A model generated the notes under the pieces. The model made no database searches. It had not been told where the DNA came from and saw only the letters and a program-made list of their open reading frames with translations. From positions 2,976,001 through 3,040,000 of the forward strand of contig NC_089178.1 of assembly GCF_947507565.1 (NCBI RefSeq): a DNA stretch of 64,000 nucleotides, written 5' to 3'. The DNA is from Oscarella lobularis (Eukaryota > Porifera > Homoscleromorpha > Homosclerophorida > Oscarellidae). The first letter of the stretch is position 1. Each line of letters opens with the position of its first letter. This document shows positions 57,537 to 64,000 of this stretch, one piece after another. The position numbers and the translations under genes are program-made.

Positions 57537-57710
57537 GAGAGTCAAAAGGTAATTTGTTTGACCCTGTTTCGAACACCCGACCGCTAATAGTCGATAATCA
57601 TCGGGCCAAGAGGACGTAGTCTACAATACAAAATATCACCGCTGAAGCGCAGGTTGATTTAGAACTGGCGTTACAGTGTCTTTGTGGGTCTTTGTGCGCG
57701 TTGAAAATAA
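57537..57710 (+). pseudogene. ERAL1 3'-end fragment
   Basis: High similarity to ERAL1 54792-54970, including the KH-domain stretch around tcgataatcatcgggccaag and cgcaggttgatttagaactg. It carries internal deletions (loss of about 20 bp in the intron and a change after ttacagtgtc) and inserted bases that break the reading frame. No promoter or upstream exons; non-functional by all appearances. Confidence 0.85.
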
Positions 57711-57927
57711 ACATACGGGCGCACCGGTACAGCACCATTCCCAGGCAGGCCGGCCGCGCCCTCCTTCTCCCGAGCTCGCTCTCCTCGCCACGTTGTTGCC
57801 TGGCGACTCTCAGTTGTTCTACGTTTCTCAATCTACTGTAGTAGTTTCCTCAAGGTATAGTTTACTACGCTAGCCGGCCGCAATAGCGATTTCGTCATCG
57901 ACTCGACGAGTTTCTCTTTTTTTAGAA

Positions 57928-59047
57928 ATGGCTCAAGCACAGAGTCGTCTAGATGAAAGTACGTTGTTCGCGCGCTCACCGTACCCTTGAGGCTTCTCTA
58001 TCACGGAATGTGTAGGTAGTAAAATGGCGGCGGAAAGAGGGCGAAAGCTCCTTCGCAACGCAAAGATCAAAAGAGCGACTTGTCGCGCGACAGTATCGCC
58101 TTCTAGCCATCTGATTCAAATTGCGCTGATCGCAATCAAAGGCATGTCAGCCGAGGAACTCGATTCCCTCATGTCTTCGGAAACGATAACGGAGCGCGAC
58201 TACGTTGTGTACAAGAAAACGAGTAGGAACAAGGATGGTTCTTTCGTCTAATTTTTCGAATTTCCTTTTTTAGAGTCGAAAACATTGCGCGACAACTATT
58301 CTCGATCTCCTAAAGGTAGACTACCTAATTCATGCCCCCGTTCGTTCGAGCTCACGTGGCTACTGGCGCGTTCTTTCAGAACGCGAGAGGGAGTCAGTTG
58401 GGCTGTACAGGGGATGCACGGCGACGAGAGAAGACGAATCGGAGCCAACAGCGTCAGGCGCACAATCAGACGCTTGGAACTTCTCTCCCTCTCTATTGGA
58501 CGTCAACGAATTGTCTCCTCATCATAAAAAGGTACCGGACAAAGCGGTCAAACCTCTGTCATCTCTTGTCGTCGAAGAGGAAGACGTCTCCATGGAGACA
58601 AAGGCAACTGCCTCAGCTTTGTCATCGCTGCCTAACCCTAAGCCGCTGAACGTGTCTTTGCCAAGGGGACAGCCAGGGGCTCAGCATAGCAGGCCACGTG
58701 ACTCAGCAACTACTGATTTCAGCTATCGTTCCTCTTTTCGCGACAAAGTCACTGAGATTGTTGATCGCCTTGAGAACAGTCCCAATAGTGGGCTTAGCAG
58801 GGAACGGTCCCTTGCTCCTTCATCCATTAGTGCTGAAAGCACTTTGGCGTGCATGACCAGAAAGAAGAGAAAGAAGAGAAAGAAAAAGAAGAAACGTTAT
58901 CAAAATTCTGATTCGGGTCCTGCTTTGAATTCTACTCTTCCAAACTCTACTCCAGCTCAAAGCTCAGCTCCAGCTGCTCGTCAGGTAGGAGGAGATAGCG
59001 TCATCACTATTCGGCCTGATCAGCGCGTAATTGAAATACACTTCTGA
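57928..59047 (+). CDS. Gene X': unknown protein, paralogue of X
   Basis: Start MAQAQSRLDES at 57928, just after a likely 3' splice site, so a non-coding exon may precede. Exons: 57928-57958, about 58018-58232, about 58276-58315, about 58380-59047. The N-terminus (MAAERGRKLLRNAKIKRATC; LIQIALIAIKGMSAEELDSL; RDYVVYKKT) is helical and vaguely like the start of gene X. The rest is low-complexity Ser/Thr/Pro-rich with a lysine/arginine block (KKRKKRKKKKKRY), a possible nuclear signal. It ends VITIRPDQRVIEIHF; gene X has the homologous DNA (57100-57170), which could encode INIRFDQRLIKIHF. So the duplication is supported by the 3' end, while the coding middle has diverged strongly. No family recognised. 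Confidence 0.5.
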
Positions 59048-59419
59048 GTGTAGTGCACTGGGAATTTTTTTGTTGCTCTTTTGGTACGCTGTGTAGTTTT
59101 TTTGATGTTGCTTCTGCTGCTACTGGTAAGGCGAGACGTATTGTCTGTGCTTTGTAGTGCATTTCATGCCACTTTCTCATGGGTCTGTTTTGTTAGCTGT
59201 TGTGAAGCTTTTTTCAACAGAGCTTTTTCTCGTTGATGGAAGTCGCGGCACTCGTTCCAAAACAGAATACTGACTCACAGCTACAGTTAGAACCGAATAA
59301 GGAGAGGTAAGAACAAGTCCAGCACGTACGTATAAAGAATACACTATATATGATACACTATACATGCTAAAAATTCAGTTCAATTCCATTAGTGCCGGAT
59401 ACATCAGTCGAAGATTCAA

Positions 59420-60906
59420 TTAGTGTTGCTGCAGCGGCTGCTGCATCGTTTTCACGTGCATATCCTGGGCTACTTTCAAGACAAAGCCAATGTCGGGCCT
59501 ATCATCTGGATTCGGTTGAATGCACATATTGACGAGACTGCGAAGCTACACAAGGAGAACGAATGAAAACATCAGCAATTGAACTTGATTTCCCTCCACC
59601 TCATCTGAATAAATATCCGCGGGAAGTGGCGGATAATCGCATTTTCGTATCTTCATGCAAAGCGAGTAGAGATTCATCTTGTCGCCATAGAAAGGAGACT
59701 GCAACGCCGCCATCTACAAAAAATGGTAAAAAACGCGCTTTTGTTTTCAAAACTATTTTCACCTCATAGAGCAAACATCCAAGGGACCATATATCAGACT
59801 TGAAATTGTATCCCGTTTCGTCTATTCTTTCAGGAGACATATAGTAGGGAGTGCCGACTGCAATGAATGAATCACAGTAAGAGGGGGAGGAAAAGGGGAG
59901 GGGCCCTGACCACCTGTCTTACCAAGGGAATGAACTGCGGTCGTTTTGGAACTGAAATACCTTCCCAAGCCCAAATCGCCGAGTTTGACGACACCCGTCG
60001 CCGTGATAAAGACGTTCGCCGGTTTAATATCTAGAAAAAAAGAATAAACCGGCGAATTGACTCAACTTTTCTCCCGTCTCACCTCGATGCATCACTCTTC
60101 GCGAGTGCATGTGTTCGACGGCGCCGCACAGCTGAACGAAGTATTTCCTAAGAGCGAACGAGCGTCAGAGACCGACGGGGTTATTTTCTTTATCGCTCTA
60201 ATCACCAGACGGTGCGTTCAGGTATGAGCCGATCCTGTTTCTTGAAGTGCTACGTCGAGAAGAGAAGAAGTCATTGATTTTTTTCGTTTGGCTAGGGACC
60301 GACCTTGATCATTCGGGACAAGTCACCGGCATCGGCCAATTCCAATACGATATTCAACTGTAGAGGGGAAGAGGGGGTGGAGACGAAAAAGAAAGGTATG
60401 TCTCGAGTGGAAATGAACGTCATGCGGTTTCCCTTCCCAATACCTCGTTGTTCTCGATGAAATTCGCGAGATATTTGATCACGTTCGGATGATTCAGTTG
60501 CTGAAAAAAAAAAACCCGAACGTCATTCGTCGCGACGCGCAAACGCGAAAAAAGAAAAAATAATCGAACCTTCAAAAGATCGATTTCCTTGATGCAGTCG
60601 CTTCGCGCCTTCGCGTCCATCATGCCGAAAACCTACGTCGCACGAAAATCGAATTAGTCGATTCCGAGAGATCGAGAAACGACGGAACAGAACAAAGAAG
60701 GAAGGAAAGAAACGGCGTGCCTGGACTTTCTTGAGCGCCACAGTCGTTCCGTCGAGTACGCAGCGAGCCCGAAAAACGGTGCTGAATTGACCGCGACCAA
60801 TCTTTTTCTCGATGACGAAGTTTGCCAGCGATCCGTACGCGGCTTCGCTGTCGGTCGATCGCAGCAATTGCTGCGTTCCGGTAAGTCCTTCCACGGCGAC
60901 GGCCAT
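59420..60906 (-). CDS. NEK7: NEK6/NEK7-type mitotic kinase
   Basis: About nine exons. From ATG at 60906: a short N-terminus, then [21 protein letters not shown] (glycine loop), VALKKV (catalytic Lys), [59 protein letters not shown] and [18 protein letters not shown]. Then comes [24 protein letters not shown], where DLG replaces DFG, as in NEK6/7, followed by [28 protein letters not shown] and a short C-terminus ending QQPLQQH. The sequence follows human NEK7 almost throughout, with no C-terminal regulatory region, as in NEK6/7. Known: these kinases are activated by NEK9 and act in spindle formation; NEK7 also serves NLRP3 in vertebrates. It is convergent with gene X' and head-to-head with the M16 gene. 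Its 3' end was the right breakpoint of the tandem duplication. Confidence 0.93.
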
Positions 60907-61031
60907 GCTAGCGGTAGTGGAGCGAAATCGACAGGCGTCAAGTGAAGCGACCCCGCGATAACAAATACACAAGGACGACGCCAAGTGATCTGCCTAGTGC
61001 GTTACAGAATCACGTGCGTTTTCGCGTGAAG
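60907..61031. promoter_or_regulatory. 125-bp divergent start-to-start spacer
   Basis: Between the start codons of the NEK gene (-) and the M16 protease gene (+); a shared promoter region is implied. No TATA box seen. Confidence 0.5.
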
Positions 61032-64000
61032 ATGAACTCCCACTCCCACTGGGATTTGCTGCTCGATTTCTCCTATCTCGACATTCCCGTGCGAAAATAT
61101 CGCTCCGCAAAGACGGGAATAACCGTGTGCTTGGCCGGCGTCGAAGGTCCTCTCGTCAACGGCTTTTTCACGCTCGGTAGGAGAAGCCAAACACAGAGAA
61201 CGAGTTCTTTCGAAACGACGATATCTTCTACTTACAGCCACGGAAGCTCACGATGACGACGGACTCCCGCACACGCTCGAGCATCTCGTCTTCATGGGCA
61301 GCGAACGATATCCTTACAAAGTAGGAAGTGACCACGCCCACGCGATATTTTTAATCAGAATTTCTAGGGTGTCTTGGATCTGTTTGCGAATCGGTGTCTG
61401 GCGCAAGGGACGAACGCGTGGACGGACACGGATCATACTTGCTACACTATCAATACGGCTGGAAGCGAAGGTTTTCTCAATCTCTTGCCTATCTATCTCG
61501 ATCACATTCTCTATCCGACGTTGACCGTGAGAAATTAATGTTTTAATTTTTGTTTTTTAATTTAAAAATTTTTAGGATTCTGCATTTCTTACCGAAGTGC
61601 ATCACGTGAACGAGGAGGGCGAGAATGCCGGCGTCGTTTATTGTGAAATGCAGGCTAGAGAGAACACGGGAGAGTCATTGGCTCATTTGAATTTGCTACG
61701 TAATCTTTATCCAGGCCACTGTGGCTGCAAAGTAAAAAGAGATACATACGCATAGATTTAAATGGATGTATTTTGATTTCAGTCAGAAACGGGAGGCATA
61801 ATGGCTAATTTGAGAGAGAGTTGTAGCAACATCAAGGTTTCTTAATTAATTAATAGAAAGCTTATTTGTTCTATTTTCACTTTTTGAACAAACGCCCAGG
61901 TTCGACAGTATCACAAGTCATTCTATAGACCGGATAACTTGTGCATGATTATCACCGGACAAGTTGACGCTTGTGACGTTTTCAAAGCGATGACCCAATT
62001 CGAGGAAAAGGTCATTGCCAAAGGGAGTCTTCCTGCCATGGAAAGACCCTGGTCGTCTCCCACGCCGCCGTTCAAGGAGCCCAAAGATCACGTCATTTCG
62101 TTTCCCACCGACGATATGAGCACTGGACTCGTAAAATTTGGATGGCGAGGACCCAAAACTTCAGTCAGAGAGAGATTACTACAGGGGGCTGGCTTCTAAA
62201 GATAATTTCCTTTATGCAGGATCATTTGGGGATGACTGCAGTGAGAGTACTGTGGGAATATCTCACCGATACTCCCGTGGCTCCTCTTCAGCGAGCGCTT
62301 GTTGAGACGGACGATCCTTATTGTAGCGATGTAAGGAAGCGCTGTTGATTGATGTTATATTGACTATTGCACTGTTCGTTTTCTTTCTAAGGTGAAATAC
62401 GGTCAAGTGGATTTTCCTGAAGGCTGCATCATAGTCAGTTTGAAGAACGTGCCCTTTGGGAAATTGAAGCAGACTAAGGAAAAGTAGGTGTAGGTACATG
62501 GGGGTGTCTCTCTACACTCGTTTTTTGTTTCAGAGTTGAACTTCTTCTCAAAGACATCAGCAGTGGAAACGAATCGTTTGATATGACTAGAATGACGTCG
62601 GTCATACATCGTCAGATTTTGGACGCACTAGATAAGGTAGCGTGTTAAATTCGCGTCCATGCGATGAAAGGAGGGGAAGAACATAGTCTAGATGGAAGAT
62701 CACGGGCACGAAACGTTTGCTTTTATGGCTATAGGTGATTTTCTCTATTCTTCAGATCAAGAAGAGGTTTGGAGATCTTTCTGATCAGATAAACGATGTT
62801 GATTCCTTTTATTTAAATAAAGCTAAAAGTCAGAGTTGACGAAGTGGGAAGACTCGAAATTCTAAAAGAAAAACCTAGCGACTATTGGACCAAATTGCTA
62901 GACCAGTACTTCGTCTCCTCTCCCTCTGTTGTAGTAAGAGAAAAATCAACGCCAAAATAAATCCATTATCTCTTTGTCAAGATGATTGGCGAACCGAGCG
63001 GCGAATTAAGCGAGAAAATGCAGAAAGACGAAAAAGTGCGCGTCGAAAAACAACGCGAAACGTTGGGAGAGGACGGGCTCAAGCGAAAGGGCGACGAATT
63101 GGCGAAAGCGATCGAAGAAAACGAAGTCGAACCGCCGGACGATCTCGTCGCTTCGGTGGCCGTGCCGGGAATCAATAGCATTCGATTTCATCCGGTGGAA
63201 ACGCGCACGAATCGGCGCGGAGAAAACGACGCGTCGACGAGTCGTTTTCCGCTCGCGCGAATGCCTTTTCAATTTCAGCTTGACGACATTCACACGTCGT
63301 TCGTTCAGGTCGGCGCAGCAAGGAGCAGAAGCACTTCTTCGGGGGAGATATTTTTCTCTTAGATTACTGCCTTGCTTGATACGACGCCCGTGCCAGATTC
63401 CCTGAAAACGTACCTGCCGCTATTTGCCGAATTACTCTGCGAATCTCCCCTAATGAGAAACGGAGGTGAGTGCGAGTAAACCCGCAATTGTAGTGAGTTT
63501 TTAATTTTTTTCTCTCTCTAGTCCTCGTTTCTCACGAGGAGGTCATTGCTGAATTGGCCGCTGACACACTTTCGAGCGAGGCCTCGTTTGGCATCAGTGG
63601 ACGCCGTTTTGCGCCGGGCGCCTTTCCCCAACTGATTAGTCTCACGCTAAAGGTGGGTTGACCGTTTTCTGGACTTCAGGAGATGGTCGAAAGAGGGAGT
63701 GCTGTAGGTTGAAATGAAGAAGTACGAGCGAGGAGTTCAATGGATGCAGGAGCTTCTCTATCAGACTCAATTCACTGCAGAACGAATAAAAATAATTGCA
63801 GCAAGGATGCTAAACGAGATATCAAGGCAGATCTTATATTCTTTCTTTTTATCCTCTCAACGGGAAATTTAATTATTTAGTATTAAACGAAATGGAATGA
63901 AAGTGACCCGAGCTCTTTCAAGCAGCCTCAACTTTCAACCAGGTAACGTAATATTGACTATGACTTTATTAATTAAATAAACACTTATTTTAGAAAGCAT
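61032..64000 (+). CDS. M16-type zinc metalloprotease, 5' part
   Basis: The gene continues past the window. Start MNSHSHWDLLLDFSYLDIPV at 61032. The inverted zinc motif HxxEH is in DDGLPHTLEHLVFMGSERYP, split by introns, and the distal glutamate is in EGENAGVVYCEMQARENTGE, as in M16 peptidases. Then GGIMANLRESCSNIKVRQYHKSFYRPDNLCMII, a segment typical of the PITRM/C05D11.1 group. The C-terminal half follows with KFGWRGPKTS, LYSSDQEE, a charged helical linker (EKMQKDEKVRVEKQRETLGE) and FAELLCESPLMRNG, then SLTLKVEMKKYERGVQWMQELLYQT, again as in that group. Lack of a presequence suggests a cytosolic rather than mitochondrial enzyme (inference). More than 14 short introns are visible. Known: M16C enzymes degrade peptides inside a closed chamber. 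Confidence 0.85.

Larger units (their letters stand above)
57536..59428. repeat. Tandem duplication unit 2
   Basis: Begins with a broken copy of the ERAL1 3' end, contains gene X' and ends inside the last exon of the intact NEK gene. Shorter than unit 1 (1.9 against 2.7 kb); the middle has diverged or been lost. Confidence 0.75.

Noticed and set aside
1-64000. CRISPR arrays, bacterial operons, integrated viruses, transposases, tRNA genes
   Set aside because: Intron-rich animal genes fill the window; no direct-repeat arrays with spacers, no reverse transcriptase or transposase frames, and no tRNA with a credible B box and acceptor stem were seen.

Overview
The window reads as nuclear DNA of an early-branching animal, most likely a sponge with a compact genome (a homoscleromorph such as Oscarella would fit; this is inference). 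Evidence for an animal: a seven-PDZ GRIP homologue, an FGD-type RhoGEF (DH-PH-FYVE-PH), a NEK6/7 kinase, BCAP31, a membrane-anchored collagen-like protein and a death-domain ROCO GTPase. Genes are packed about one per 2.2 kb, introns are mostly 40-120 bp with GT-AG borders, and several genes are intronless. Exon borders were read by eye from splice motifs and family similarity, so small errors are possible.

Layout. 1-5.4 kb: 3' part of RRP9 (+), a type II membrane collagen-like gene (-), an unidentified multi-pass membrane protein (-) and a LOG-family nucleotide hydrolase (+). 5.6-12.7 kb: an atypical Ras-like GTPase and an FGD-family RhoGEF. 13-27.7 kb: three secreted, probably GPI-anchored paralogues of an unfamiliar repeat family, interrupted by RAD54L2/ARIP4 (-) and a 3beta-HSD-like dehydrogenase (+). 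28-31.7 kb: PEX3, a DUF7705-like secreted protein and PPCDC. 32-38.7 kb: a ROCO/COR/death protein with an acidic 13-residue repeat, then two intronless cathepsin C-like proteases in tandem. 38.8-44.4 kb: BCAP31 and GRIP. 44.4-46 kb: an unresolved GC-rich stretch. 46-51 kb: a small lipid-modified-looking protein, an intronless receptor-like protein with SH2-type tyrosine motifs (-), and CDC73. 51.3-55 kb: a SHIPPO-repeat ciliary protein (-), uridine-cytidine kinase (-) and ERAL1 (+). 55-59.4 kb: a tandem segmental duplication carrying two copies of an unknown gene, with broken ends of ERAL1 and the NEK gene at the junction. 59.4-64 kb: NEK6/7 (-) and the 5' part of an M16-type metalloprotease (+).

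The genes are mainly unrelated housekeeping and signalling genes. Recurrent themes are head-to-head pairs whose start codons lie 33-125 bp apart, local tandem duplication (the repeat family, cathepsin C, gene X) and GC-AG introns. The most novel-looking element is the three-gene secreted repeat family; next come the ERAL1-X-NEK duplication and the receptor/adaptor-like pair at 46-48 kb.
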